From NCBI RefSeq assembly GCF_947172395.1, contig NC_069084.1:2791107-2855106 (forward strand): 64,000 nt of DNA. Reading direction: 5' to 3'. The position numbers and the translations under genes are program-made. The notes under the pieces were generated by a model. The model was given only the letters and a program-made list of their open reading frames with translations. It was not told the origin of the DNA and did not search any database. Position 1 is the first letter of the stretch; the number at the start of each line of letters is the position of its first letter. Origin of the DNA: Bicyclus anynana (taxonomy: Eukaryota; Arthropoda; Insecta; Lepidoptera; Nymphalidae). Below are positions 13,083 to 25,859 of the stretch, in pieces.

Positions 13083-13205
13083 ACGGCTTCCGTAACGCAG
13101 TGGTTTGCACGGTGGATTTACATGACGGAGGTCGTGGGTTCGATCCCCGGCTGGGCAGATTCAGGTTTTCTTAATTGGTTCAGGTCTTGGTGTAACTTGT
13201 AAAGA
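13083..13205 (+). repeat. SINE family B copy
   Basis: Head cttccgtaacgcagtggtttgc, B box GGGTTCGATCCCCGGC, then the linker caggttttcttaattggttcagg. Closely matches 10492. Confidence 0.75.
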
Positions 13206-13392
13206 ATAAAAAAAAGAACGATAATCTCCTCCTTTTTTAAGTTGGTTAAAAATTGCAAGTTGGTTAAAAAGGAAAAGGAATGGAAAGCAGGATTTTTTAA
13301 AAGCCCATTTATTTTTCCAAAAAGGGAGAGGTTGTACACTGGGAAGTAGGTAGGTAGGTTTTATATATATATTTTTTAGTTAAGAGCCAGTG

Positions 13393-13425
13393 TTTTCGAG
13401 ACGAAGTCGCGGGCATCGTGCTAGT
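13393..13425 (-). repeat. Fragment of the CGCGACTTCGTC repeat
   Basis: gagacgaagtcgcgggcatcgtgctagt, the typical edge of the common lepidopteran repeat (variant 2). Confidence 0.6.
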
Positions 13426-15419
13426 TACGAATATCGCAAAAACTTGTAAAACTCGCCAAGGTCTCGCAATTTCGTTTAAACTGTCGGCATCGCACGACCG
13501 CTCCACCTTCCCTCCGCATTATTATAATTATCGCGTCGGACGGACAGACGCCCGGGGCAGACGAAATCGCTGTAAATCCTATACATATATACTTACGTTA
13601 TAGCTGGTTGATTCGACCCATTCAGGATTTTTATTGTTTTCTTTTTTTTTTATTTATAATAGACTTGCGCTTGACTACAATCATGCCTGGTGGAAAGCAA
13701 TGATGAGGTCGAGGTTGGAGCGCATTTGCCTAGAAAATACCTATTCATTCTTGTCTTGAAGGTGCACAAATCATAAGTGTTAGGAAACACATCTTCGCTT
13801 TTCTTAATAGAAACGTCGATGCGAAACGTTTTGTGCGAGTCGACAGGACATTGACAACAAAAGGATGCCAATTCTTGTCATAATAGGTAACAAAAAATGG
13901 CATAAGCTGAAGGTCAAAAGTAAAAACTGCTTACGCGTTTTTTCCCTCAGTGGCAGTAAGTTTTCGGCGCTCCTAAAATGATTACTTTGAGGATCAAGTT
14001 AAACCACTGCCTAAGAAAGAGCGTGAAAAAATGGTCTACCGAGCGAGCCTTTGCAGCGCAGATTACTGCAGCTTTGAAGAGGCATATTAATTAGTTGTTC
14101 TAGATTTGTTTATTGAGTTTTTAGAGGCATGCAAATATGGACATTTTCCAAATATTTTTATTTTCAGTTGACAAAATTGCGGAAAATTGGACGCCGTTCT
14201 CTTTTTAGAGTTTGGTGCTAAAGAAATTTTATAATAATAAATACATGAGACCACGTGTTTGTGTCTTCAATGCACTGATCAAAATTAATTTGAATTTTGA
14301 AAAAAATTTTTGAGTTAACCAAATCAAAATAACAGAACACAATAAACAAGGCACTTGGTTCTTATGGGACATGAATAAGATAGCATTACACTGTTTTAGT
14401 AAAGTGAATTTTATCAATGTCTAATGCAGAGTCAGTTACGGGAATGACGGACGGATTAAAAATAGATTAGATGGTGATTTTTTCTCAGTTATTTATAACC
14501 ACTTTGAGTTGTCGTAAATTTGAATCAAATTGCATAATTGGTGGTATGGCCTTTTGTTGGTATGAAACTATTTTGAACTTTATCGTGTAATTAATAGAGT
14601 ATAGTTTTGTATGCTAATGCTTTTTTTTATAATTAAATGCAGATATGGAAAGGTATTGTATCAAATTATAGACTGTCTTAGATTTAGCTTGAGGGTTTCA
14701 ATATTGTAAAAAGGGTGCCTGATTGTGGTACGATACAAGTTGTACGCGGTAATCGAACCCGCTATTTGTATACCTAATAACCGCAAAAACCTTAGAGCTA
14801 TTGAAGCGCTAAATCTAAATTTATCAATAAAGTGTAAAAAGCCGTTTTTAAAGAAATTAAAAATTCATTATTATTTTGAATGATATATTTGAATGATATA
14901 TTTAGTTTACAAACACATTTGAAACGTTAGGTTTGTTTGTCTGTTTGTTTTGACTTACCTTCACTCGCACCTTATTTCTGATACGACATAAAGTTTGCGT
15001 CCGACTATACCTACCTACAGATTAACTTAGATTGATAATTAATTTTTTTTTTTAAACAAATATCATCCAAACTAAATGTACTTGAGGCAAAGCTTTTTGC
15101 TTGTAAAAAAGAAATTAACCCTTGCACAGTAAAAGTGAAACCAACACAATAATGGGTCTCTCGTCATGACGTTGTCGCGCTCACTCCGACCGGAACTCGC
15201 ACGCACCTGTATCCGGCGTCACTTCCGGCGACATGGCGGCGCAGTGCACGAGCGAATATACATCTATAAACCTACCAGTCATCATTGTCAGACTATTATA
15301 ACGGCCTACTACAAGGCTAGGCCTCCCTCCTTTTTTAGGAGGGGATATGGAGCGTGGAGGTCAGTATTTTTTTCATTTTGTACCTTATTGATAATGACTG
15401 AAATCAACGGTTTAGCTTT

Positions 15420-15722
15420 TTTTATTTTTTATTCTTTATATGTTAGCCCTTGACTACAAACTCACACGATGGCAAGTAATGATCCAATCTAAAGTGGAAG
15501 AGGGGTAACTTGTTAGGAGGAGTTGAAAATCCACACCCCTTTCGGTTTCTACGTGACATCGTACCGGAACGCTAAATCACTTGGCGGTACGTTTTTGCCG
15601 GTAGGGTGGTACCTAACTAGCCATGGGCGAAGCCTCCCACCAGCCAGACCTGGACCAATTAAGAAAACCCCAATCGGCCCAGCCGGGGATCGAACCCAGA
15701 ATCTCCGTCTTGTAAAGTGTGA
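15420..15722 (-). repeat. SINE family B, full-length copy
   Basis: Minus-strand copy running from the tail (tatgttagcccttgactacaa) through ccctttcggtttctacgtgacatcgtacc to the tRNA-like head (cagccggggatcgaaccc). It shows the family B tail and head belong together. Confidence 0.8.
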
Positions 15723-15879
15723 GTTTTCACTTCCAGAGACATGCGGTGTACCTTCTTAGCTTCAACAATCCCAGAACTGAGAATTTTGAGAAGACAGAAA
15801 ATACCGACTTGGGATTCGAACCTAATAAAAAAAAAACATATTTACAAAAATAATATCTTTAGAACTATTTATTAATAAA

Positions 15880-18800
15880 CATATACTGCCATCTATTGTA
15901 CAGTAGAAGAAACAGAATTTCTTTCTATTAGCTGCTAGGTGGCGCTTTATCATAAAATGTTTACCTATAATTATATAATTATATATTGTTGTTGATAGGT
16001 AATAGGTACGACGTTTTAAACCTTTCAGACAAACTCAAACAACCTAGAATAGCTTAATACAATAGTCTAATCGAATTAGTGATGTGATGTGCCGAAACTT
16101 ATGTGTATTTGCGGATATAGGTATACCTTGTATATACTCGGATATACTTAATCAATAATCATACTTATAAAACGATTTGTATACGAATACAAACATTAGT
16201 CTCACGTTTCTAGTCTAAAGTGATCTGTGGTCTCACGATCCGTGGATACCGATCTTAACTTTCTTACGTGATCATTTCAACCAATCCCAACCATCAAAAA
16301 TCAAAATATAACTAAAGCTATACACCAACAAGTTATTTTATACTGTTGTCTAGCCGATGTTGGTAGGTATCTAAATATTAAAAGAAAAGGGGAGTAGAGC
16401 GGATAAAAACACACATTTTGTATTATATGAAGATATTATATTTTCAAAGAACATGTACCTTATATTTTCAGCATAGTTTCGGTCAATACAACGTGTGAAA
16501 CAGCGACCCACGGCTTAATACCATTATAATAATAATAACAAGTAACTAATATCATTTTAATACCATTATTATTGTGATCATACAATTTTCTACACACTTG
16601 ATTCAATACAAAAAATTAAGCTGCAACGCTGAGTTGACAACGGATTTTTTTAAATTTAAAATTCGAACACATTCGAAATTCCGATTTCAACGGAGCCTTG
16701 CAGCTTGTCTATGCCCAACCTACCATTAATACAATATACCTACTAAGTTTCAGCGACATGTATCAAGTATAAAAAGCCAGTTTGCCAACTCCATTTATTA
16801 TTTTAAACTGTTTATTTAGTTTTCCAGCATAATTGTTGAAGAATTGACAGCTTAACGGCTAAGAAGGACGATGGCCATTTTGGACCCGAAAACTGATAAC
16901 CCACTGTTACAAAAAAAGACTTTCTAATGATCGTTTCAGAACGGAAATTTAGATATTTCAAAAGATTAATTATAAGCTTTACGTAATCAGTTTTTATGTA
17001 ATATTTTCATAGCTTTACACATATACTAACTATTATTATTGAGAAAGTGGCCATGGTCCTTGTAATAGTAAAATAGCATAAATTGAGATCTTTCGATGTT
17101 ATTATTATAATTCGGCTCCAATAAAATCCAATTTATGAAATTGGGAAAATGGCGTTATTTAAAGCTTTTGCCTAAAACAGCAATAATAAAAATATGATAT
17201 TATAATAACATTTTATTAAGGATTTAATTTGACTAGGCTAAACTTATTACCACAGTTTAGATACTAACAGTAGGTCAACTTTATACGATTTCTAGTCAAT
17301 GTAGAAGAATTATTACAATTTATTTTTAAAATTTTCTCACTATTATCTTGATTTGTTAAGCTTAATGGTTAAGGCATGAATTTAATAACAGTTACGAATA
17401 AACTGGCATGAATAGAAATACCACTGTTTTTTATTCTTAAAACTTAATAAAATAATACTATGCACATTGACATTTTCGTATGAATTGTAACCACTGTTCG
17501 TATTAACTATTCCGTGTCAAATACTTAGGAGTAAATAATATTCACAAATTGGATTTCTTACACGCCGATCATCGCATCACAAACGCGATGCAGTTGTAAA
17601 GACATATATAAAAGCTCAAGATACATATTCGATATAAAATACGGTATTCAGCTGCCGAAACGGAAAGTGGCTATTTATTCCCGCGAATTCACAAAAGTTT
17701 TCAACAACTTTCATTCAACGTGTTTAACAATGAGCGGACGTTCAGCTATCAAAATCACATCTCACATTTAAACAAAATCAATTTCCTTATTTTATAAGGC
17801 AGTGCTTTTGTCGAGTGTAAAGGCGTTGTTTCTATACGATAGCGTACTAATCTCATAGACATATAAAATGTAGGCCGTACAAGTTTGACAGGGATAACGG
17901 GTTAGTAATGGACAAAATAGTTCAGCATAATTAGTTTTTCTTCTTCTGTTTTTTCCAGTCGGTTTTTTGTTTAGTAGCTACTGACAAGCTTTAGAGTTTA
18001 GAACGATAAATGAAAATTTTGTATCTTTTTTTCAGAAATTTTCTTGGGCTAATTTCGTCTATTAGGCCAATATTAGTAATTATTATTATTGCCAAAATTG
18101 ATATTTTACAGTAAGGCCTTATCTAAATATAGGCAATTGAACTGTGGTATATCCTGTATAACCAGAATTATCAGCGTCCCTGAAACGGCGAAAAATATTT
18201 AAAATAAATCTGCGACTTTTTCCCGCCTGCCATATTTCCCCATAAAGTGCACACTATCGAATTGAGTCAATATAATCCGAATAAGTATTCATTAGTGCAA
18301 ATGTGGCCTTAATGTCTGATTAAATTACAACTAAGAACTTGGATACTGGTCTACTGTATGTAGTGGACTGTGACCCATTTTAAAAGTTAAATTATTCGGC
18401 ACATTTGTTCAAAGACGTTTCAGAAGAAATGTTTTTATGACAATTTACGCAGCCTAAAAAGTTCAGCAATTCTATTTTCCCGCGGTTTGAAGTTGAGTTA
18501 CAGGTTTTAATGAAAATTCCAGAGTCCAAGTCTTAATACGGCAAATTTGGTTTCATTCTATACGTCTATGCCATTTATAAAGTAATGATATGCCAACTGT
18601 TCGCTTCGGAGGCCATAATTTGTGCTTGATATGTAAAAGTATTACAAAAAACTACTTGAGTATTTTTAATTATTTGCAGTTCCATATTGTAAACAAAATT
18701 GTGTTTCACTAAACATACTAGCTAAGCCTTGAAAAATTGCTTTAACATAAACGTGTAAGTTAACGCAGACCACCGATTATCAATCATCGATTTTATTCAA

Positions 18801-21560
18801 TCACCGATTTTCTTCAATAGCCGATTTTATTCAATCACCGATTTATTTGATGACCGCGTTCTGATTTTGCATACTCTAATAACTTGACCATTACTTTTGG
18901 CATGAGGTATGTAGATATAACGGATATACAGCGGATTTGTTAATGTACTCGTAACTGAAATATTATAATACATTTAATAATGTAATTACTAATTTTATAA
19001 AGTGTTTGTGTTAAAAATGTCGTTTTATTTTTTTATAGATAGATTACAATCGGTTGCCTGCGCTAGGTCTGACTCTTTGGTACGCATCTATATTATTGAG
19101 TAATAACTATATATTTTAAGTAAATAACAATAACTATTATCATTTGGAAAGGACAATGGGTATAGGTTACACCCAGTCACCCAATAAAACAATAACTTAA
19201 TAATTAATATTTATTCTAAAACAATATAACAAGATTAGGAGGTAATTTTAAATAATAATAATAATTAGGAAGCCGTAAAAAATGTTCATTTAATTACTTT
19301 TTTATTAGGATAAAAATAGACACTGAGTGTACATACTTTTTCTAGAAGATTAAATTATTGCTCTATATAGGTATACATTTTTTATTATAATTTAACAATT
19401 GGATATCTATAAATTATAAAATATTATTAAACTTGGTTCCATATCAATCGAATCTGTGTGTTTACGTCTTTGAGACCTTTACTATTACGAAAACTAAGTA
19501 TTAAGAAAAAATAAAGGAAATTGAAAAAGAAAATTTATATTTAGGAACATTTAACAATAATAAAAGAAAAAAAATTGTCTTTGGTCGTACGGCGGTTTTT
19601 GAACGCGAATTGGTGGTTGTTTTTTATTAAAAGTAATATCTCCTCTTTATTACAGGCAAAGGTCTTGAACTATACAGCCTCGATGCGTAAACTAGAGATT
19701 GCAAGCGGGAGTTTTTTTTTTCTTAAATTGAATTGGTGATAAAGGCTAGTGATAAGCAATGGTAAGGTAGCGGGTGGTGTGAGGTGATGATGAGGCCACA
19801 ACAAAGTTACGATTAGACTTAGCTTTGTGACGTCACAGAACGGTTGCCGGGATGTCCTCTTCCTGAAAAGTAATGTAAGTATATTTAAGAATTTTAATAT
19901 TCGAATTATAAAAAATAATTTGGCTACAACTGTGTTTTAGTCTAAAGAGTGAGCATGGGGTAATTGGGAACATTTCAAACACTTGAAAACAAATGCTAAG
20001 CTTTAAAGTGCATTAATTTTTAAACAACTGTAAAGGACATCTAGATATCATTGATTAGTCTGTTTGTTTTTCTTCAATTAACCCTAACGGTTAACTCTAC
20101 CTTGCGGTTGTCAGTAAACGCTTACCACCTAACCTCAGATTGACGGGCGAATCGCAAAGTAGGATGTGATCCTAGCGTAGGTACCCTGCGAGGTCTTACT
20201 CTGGTATTGACAAATGTACCTACTACCTATTGCATTGTAGGTGGGCCATCTGTTCTTTTTAATGAGACGAATATCATAGCATTCCATAGATTCATCATGC
20301 GGGTGCCTGGTCCATCGTGGGGCAGAGAGATTATCTCCGAATCGAGCCCAGGACTTAAGACCAAAAGTATAGGATTAAGGAATTCCTTTACCAGGTTATA
20401 CCGTGTGATTCCGCTATTACACTCGTCGACGAACTTATTATTCAACATTTAAACTTATAGGATGCCAAAATTAAAATGACAATGGAAACGAGCGAATTCA
20501 TAACGCTGTAAGTTTACAAAATGCAGAGGCAGCTCACAAAGACAAAGCTTTATATTATATTCACTCTCAAATTATTAAACCTTAATTATAAACAAATAAA
20601 AATTTGGAAGTTGTTCACGTGCATATGTTATTAAATTATTATAATATTGTTATCTAAGTAGATATCAGAACCTGTAGGCCTATTATGTATCTCAGTGTAC
20701 GGTCAAACTAGGACCATTATATGGCACTACTTCATTTTCATCGTAGTTTAGTTATTGTGATCATTAAACTTGGTTATTTGAATGAAATGACCATGACAAC
20801 GAAATTTTACATCAAATGGTAGTGATTTTTTTTGTTTTTACGATTATCTAACATGATTATTTTAACGAAATTGCGTTAATTACCGATTTTCCAAAAATAA
20901 CATTACTACTTGCTACTTTCACTACTAATGATAATGCCACATTACATTAAATGAGGATAATACTGACTGTATTATCATTTAATGTATATATTATTTTGTC
21001 GAAAACCAACGTTAAATGATCGCGAAACCAAAATACGATAAAATCGATATATTGGCTTATATTTTGAATCGCTGGTCTGGAAGTCCCCCCCCCCTCCACA
21101 CAAATTTTTACTAAAGTCGTCAATAATATTTAGATTTTTAAATATCTATTTGCCAACAATGTCTCGGCTCTTCAATGCAGTGTCGTAAATGCTACCGTAG
21201 AAGCAGCATGAGTGAAATGGTTTCACATTAAACTATATAATACCAAATCCAACCCAGCTGCAGCTTGTTGACTTTTTTAGTGGTCTTAAATTGTTCATTA
21301 TCGTCCTACTACATTGAAGAGAAATTATCATATTTCTCTGAGACGTGATTACATGAAAATTTAAATTTTTAAATATTTTTTGACAATACGAGCCAAAACG
21401 CTGTTGGTAATGATGATATTTTATTATATTATATATCCTTTGCCAAAAGGAGCGTTTGACAAAAATTAACTATTAATAGTAGTTAACTATTTTGTTTGAC
21501 GTTTAGTACATCAAGTAACATTGTGACGTCACAAAATGTGTAAAATAATTTAAAAACCTG
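15880..21560. other. Long AT-rich stretch beyond the last identified ERC-tail exon
   Basis: No gene recognised. If the ERC-type transcript needs another terminal exon, this is the first place to look. A tandem minisatellite lies at 18770-18855 and an imperfect 17-bp inverted repeat near 20944-20987. Confidence 0.4.
18770..18855. repeat. Short minisatellite, about 17-18 bp unit
   Basis: Four to five imperfect units of the form ttcaatcaccgatttta in tandem. Confidence 0.7.
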
Positions 21561-21564
21561 GGCG

Positions 21565-21700
21565 TTTTAAATTTTTTTTTTTTAATTATATCTTTGTAGT
21601 TCATTTAAGGATGAGGGGCACGCAGGGGAAGATTGCTTAAGGCGTCAAGTTACCTGCATTGCGTACCCTAGTTAATTATCTAGATAGGAGCAGTATGAAG
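21565..21700 (+). repeat. Dispersed repeat (family D)
   Basis: Second copy of the block at 9560-9650 (tttgtagttcatttaaggatgaggggcacgcagg..gaagattgcttaagg). It abuts the read-through of exon E5. Confidence 0.45.
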
Positions 21701-21748
21701 TCCCACACACATTCTTAATAGCAACGTGTACGATACCCAGACAATTAC

Positions 21749-21859
21749 ATCATCGTCGCAGACGGCGAGCAGCTCGTCGGCCAGCGTCAGCTCGGGCTCG
21801 GAGCCGCGGCGCGCGACCGGCTCGCTGGAACCGCGTTCGAACTCCACTATTTGTTCATT
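21749..21859 (-). CDS. brp: brp/ERC-tail exon E5 (last ERC-tail exon identified)
   Basis: 37 codons: NEQIVEFERGSSEPVARRGS, EPELTLADELLAVCDDD. Acceptor gaaccacag|AAT, donor GAT|GTAATT. GC-rich at third positions like the core exons, and acidic at its end, as is the ERC C-terminus. Reading past the donor gives 22 AT-rich codons to TAG at 21682-21680, which look non-coding, so a further terminal exon is expected. Vertebrate ERC ends in a PDZ-binding GIWA; I searched the minus strand below 21749 for a GIWA-type ending and did not find one. The terminal exon is therefore undetermined. Confidence 0.72.
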
Positions 21860-22270
21860 CTGTGGTTCAAATATACGTTGTCAGTAACATGGAAAACATT
21901 GGCTTCGTGGAGATGACGCCGCAACCGCGTTGCAATGTGTCATCGTTATCACCATTAACACCCGGTGGTAGTCTACTCCGCTCGATGATTCTGGTAGTTA
22001 ACTGGGTCACCAGGGTGCCTAGTGGGAGTTTTCAATATTTTCATAATGTTACTATCGCGTTAACGTAAACGCGAATTGAATATGAAATAAATAAATGAAT
22101 AAATGTTCATGGTTCAAACATAATGTAACTATTAATATATATTTAGTCATATAATATATGATTTTTTTTTATTAGTAAAAGTAAATTGTAATTCTACCTA
22201 TTATTCTAGCTACATATTTTTATTAGCTTATAATGAAGTTATTTTGAATGGTTAACTTTTGGAACTATAG

Positions 22271-22452
22271 TACGATTATTAATTCCAGTCAGTAAAATGA
22301 CAAGTGCAACTGTCACTGAAATGTCATTTTACTCACTGGAATTAATAATCTCAAGTAAGATTAATCGTATGTACGATTATTAATTCCAGTCAGTAAAATG
22401 ACATTTCAGTGACAGTTGCACAGCACTTGTCATTTTGCTGACGGGAATGAAT
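22271..22452. mobile_element. Double fold-back (MITE-like) element next to ERC-tail exon E4
   Basis: Two successive hairpins. Arms gattattaattccagtcagt aaaatgaca and the reverse complement tgtcattttactcactgg aattaataatc flank a short loop; a second copy follows directly, with the inner segment (agtgcaactgtcactgaaa) present in reverse orientation. Non-coding; lies in the intron just beyond the donor of the exon ending at 22491. Confidence 0.7.
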
Positions 22453-22490
22453 AAACGTACTATAATAAAAATGTTTGTATCCAGTCTTAC

Positions 22491-22638
22491 CTCAACCTTA
22501 AGTCTATTGAGCAGTTTATCCTTTTCACTCTTGAGCTCATCGCATGTCTTCGTCTCGTTCTCATCTAGGACTCCTTTCACTTCCAGCTCTGCTATCTGTG
22601 AGTCTTTTTCACTGATCGCTCCTTCGAGTAGGTCGTGT
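22491..22638 (-). CDS. brp: brp/ERC-tail exon E4 (ISEKD block)
   Basis: 148 nt: HDLLEGAISEKDSQIAELEV, KGVLDENETKTCDELKSEKD, KLLNRLKVE. AISEKDSQIAELE matches ERC AISEKDANIALLE, and LKSEKDKLLNRLK matches LKREKDRLVHQLK, which fixes the identity. Acceptor aaatttcag|A, donor GAG|GTAAGA. A fold-back element lies about 40 nt past the donor. Confidence 0.87.
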
Positions 22639-22974
22639 CTGAAATTTTGACGATATAATTTTTGTTAAAAAATTCATTTTCTAAATTAAAATAGGGTTTG
22701 TTTTGCAATCTAACAGTTTTGTATGCTACCACAAACAATTTTCTTGTTTTTGAGCAACCGGGAAATAGACAAAAGAATATTTCGACGAATCGACAAACTC
22801 CTGCTTTTTTAAAGTCAGTTAAAAGAAAGACGCCGTGAATGGTGGCATTTATACGTGATTGAAACCTAATCTATACTCACAATAAATCTGTAGAGAGGTC
22901 AATCAATTCTGTACATTAAATATTTTTCCAAAATAACTTACAGGGGGTGATTAGTGATCGATACTGACGCCAAA

Positions 22975-23247
22975 AATGAAATCAGTAAAATTTATGTGTC
23001 TGTCTGTTTGTATGTTCGTTATAGAAACAAAAACTACTCGACGGATGTTTACGAAACTCGGTACAATTATTCTTCTCCTGGGCAGGTTACAGTATACTTT
23101 TCATCACGCTACAATCAATAGGAGCAGAGCAGTGAAGGGAAATGTTGGGAAAATGTGAGAAGTTACTCTATTTTTACAGCGATACTACTGTAAGGGCTGA
23201 ATTAAAGAGGTCTAAGGTCGGACGAAGTCGCGGGCGCCCTCTAGTTC
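22975..23247 (-). repeat. Common lepidopteran repeat (variant 3) in the brp/ERC-tail intron
   Basis: tatgttcgttatagaaacaaaaactactcgacgg... gaagtcgcgggcgccctctagtt. Its reverse-orientation relative is at 54740-55092. Confidence 0.7.
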
Positions 23248-23349
23248 CCTAATAAAACTTGAGATAGTTTTTTTAACACCATTGGTGAAATCTCTACAAT
23301 GACTTACACAAGTCTATTTACCATGGAAAAATCTAAATAATTTACTTAC

Positions 23350-23510
23350 ATTACATGCGAAAGATGCCGCAGTACCATGCTCCTCTTCGCCTGACAATTC
23401 TGAAGGGACTCCTCGAGTTGCTTCAGTCGTTTCAACACTGCTGAACATGTTTTGCAGTTCATTACCGATGCATTCTGCAGTGAAAGTATGCGTTGCTGCA
23501 TTTTCTTCAT
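23350..23510 (-). CDS. brp: brp/ERC-tail exon E3
   Basis: 161 nt: MKKMQQRILSLQNASVMNCK, TCSAVLKRLKQLEESLQNCQ, AKRSMVLRHLSHV plus two bases. Acceptor atatttacag|ATG. The donor must be AT|GTAAGT after 23350: it gives ATA plus an open frame in E4, whereas the nearer CAT|GTAATG would hit a stop. It contains a CxxC pair (NCKTC). Corresponds to the ERC segment between the AERE motif and the ISEKD block. Confidence 0.82.
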
Positions 23511-23987
23511 CTGTAAATATTAGGATTAGGTTACAAAATCAAACCTTCAATTCAAATTTGAAACCGGATTCATTATCATCATCATCAAACTGTAAATTAT
23601 TTTAATTACTTTTAAAACTGTTTTGATATTAATTAAATTTTCTGATCAGGCTTTTGCTTTTGTTGTAGTAAGACGTACATACATAGGTGTTGGAGTGGCG
23701 TGTTTGTGTTAACTGAAAGAGCGTCAGCATTGGAGCAATGCGTTAGTAACTTATCATCTGCCTGTTTGAAATTTTTGGAGAAACAAGCACCGTCTATTTG
23801 ATAAACCATTTTTGATGTCATACACCTCCCTGTGTATTACATTTTTTAGGCAATAATTTAACAATGCCTTTCTGTTGTGCCGACATTCCTTTAGAATGCA
23901 TAAAAGCGTCATCTTTATTATGTCTCATACTTAGAGAGTTGCTTTTTTACATAAATCTACCAAATCTAATAAAATTATGTAAATTAC

Positions 23988-24668
23988 CTTTTGTAATGTG
24001 TCAATTCTCTTCTGTTCCTCTTCGTAAAAAACTTTCTCTCTCTCAGCTGCTATCAAAAACGATTCCTTTAGAGCTTCTTCTAATTCCAGTATTCTTTTAT
24101 CATTGTAAACTGGAGTTATTGCGTTGGGGTTTTTGTTCAAAACTTGCTCTAATTCACTTATCCTCTCATCTTTACTTCTGACTACAGCTAGTAATTGTTC
24201 AAACTCTGCTATGTTATTATTCTCTCTCAAGGCGTCTTCTAAAATAGATATACATCTTTGCTGTTCTATGATTTTATCATTCTTTACTTCTATCTCCTTA
24301 GTGAGGTTCGCTATTTTTCTTGTCAATTTGCAAACATTTGACTGTACAAGTATGTTGTTGTCTTTATGTAAATTGATCAAATCGTTGTAACTTCTGCTAA
24401 ATCTGCATTTATCAAGCCTATCCACTACCTTACCACTCTTTTGAAGTTCGAAAAAACTTTTACTTTTCTTTATGCAATTCAGCTCTTGGCTGTCTGATAT
24501 TTTGAGGATTTCGGATAGTATAAGCGAAGATTCGTTAAGCTCTATCTCTAAATCTATAACTTTCATTCTACTCTCTTCCAATTTAGTTTTAAGTCTGTCT
24601 CTTTCTTTCAGGGTGTTGGTTAGGTCGCCTATAGCTGCTATCTCGGATTGTCTCGCTCGCATTATCTC
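23988..24668 (-). CDS. brp: brp/ERC-tail exon E2 (LEEALKES..AERE)
   Basis: 227 codons from EIMRARQSEIAAIGDLTNTL to ..KRIDTLQK; acceptor gtgtag|GAG, donor AAG|GTAATT, phase 0 on both sides. Residues 192-212, RILELEEALKESFLIAAERE, are the exon-defining ERC signature (family form RIEELEEALRES.RITAERE). Unusual: in ERC a short LRKKDD-type stretch directly precedes this motif, whereas here about 165 residues intervene between LKERDR (20-25) and the motif. The insert carries degenerate copies of the same unit: KVIDLEIELNESSLI (36-50), CISILEDALRENNNI (139-153), RISELEQVLNKNPNAI (169-184). Codon use is more AT-rich than in the core exons. Confidence 0.85.
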
Positions 24669-25695
24669 CTACACGGCAAGGGGTATAAGTTGAAATGAAA
24701 AATGAAAAAAATAAATAAAATACAAAAAGAACTTTTTAATAAGTAACAAAAAAGTCCAACAATATCAACTCAAAAATAAGTCGAGAAAGGTCAACATAGA
24801 TTTCCTTTTATTCATAGTCAATTGATATTTCGCATAACAAGAATGAAAGCTGTTAACATCGACTAGTGGACAACTTACGGTTCTACCTACGAGTAGATAC
24901 ATGAATACTTAACAGTTTTACAATATTGTTTTTATCAATACTTAAAAAATAATTCCCGCTGAACACGATTATTTAATCTTTTAAACATCACTTAAAAATT
25001 ATCGCTAAACTAATAATTACCTTAGTTGTGTGCTGGTTACAATGAACTGAAGTTTAAAAACCTGTATTTGTTCATGGTTTTCATTTGATTATCAACAAGA
25101 GATGATACTTGATACTTTATTATTATCTGAACACTTCATTATAATATTCAATACAAATTTCAATAACATTACTTAATACGAATTGCAATTGTAAAGCTTA
25201 TGTGATATAAGTTCTTTAACAGAAAGACGTGGAGTCTGGAGATGTCGCTCACGGAATTGTTAGTACTCGCGACGGTTAAAGAAAAAACGTTAACGAAAAG
25301 AGAAAATAAATAAATGACAGTCTTGGTGAGAAGAACTAACTTAGAAAAAGCTTTTGAGGAAGCCAGCGGGCCCGGCCTGTAATGCAGCATGAAAATAACA
25401 TATTAGTAGGATTAGTATTCGATGATGTAAGTGCGGGCTTAAATGACAAATAATCTGACGCACGTAATCTAATTCCACGTCTTGATACCCATACTTTTTA
25501 CATACATACGACACATAATATAATGTATGGCTCTAGAAGTACGATTGGATACGCGTTAGATTATTGTCACTCTAATGAAATTACAAACATATTATTATCA
25601 GTATTTGTTAAGTATAACAGATCTTTAGTAATTGTTAATTTCGAAAACATTTCTAGCATTCTATGATACAATACTACATCAAGTGCAAACATTAC

Positions 25696-25759
25696 CTCTT
25701 CTCTTTGTGCTTGTGCTTGTTGCTGACTTTTCAGTTTGGCTTGGAGGTTTCGTATAGAC
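25696..25759 (-). CDS. brp: brp/ERC-tail exon E1 (alternative C-terminus)
   Basis: 64 nt between acceptor atatttttcag|G and donor GAG|GTAATG: one base plus 21 codons, SIRNLQAKLKSQQQAQAQRE E. It lies about 0.65 kb downstream of the Bruchpilot stop codon, so it cannot follow that exon. The incoming phase (two bases already in the codon) fits exon 7 (CG+G = Arg) or exon 11 (AG+G = Arg). It matches ERC ..KKVANLKHKEQVEKKK.. and leads in frame into E2. Interpretation as an alternative tail is inference. Confidence 0.8.
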
Positions 25760-25859
25760 CTGAAAAATATTTCTTGGTAATCACTAGAGAAAATATTTTA
25801 AAATATTTATTTAAAACAAAAGAAATAGCTGAAACCGGTAAGTGGTACAAATTTGCCTC

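Noticed and set aside
15166..15453. 95-codon plus-strand open frame
   Set aside because: It overlaps a SINE family B tail and has low-complexity T-rich codons.
16712..16732. Minus-strand GWA-stop as the ERC PDZ-binding terminal exon
   Set aside because: No in-phase acceptor and no acidic lead-in; a four-residue match is expected by chance.
17898..17920. I-SceI-like homing endonuclease site (cagggataacgggttagtaat)
   Set aside because: Several mismatches to the 18-bp site, no intron or endonuclease gene; chance similarity.
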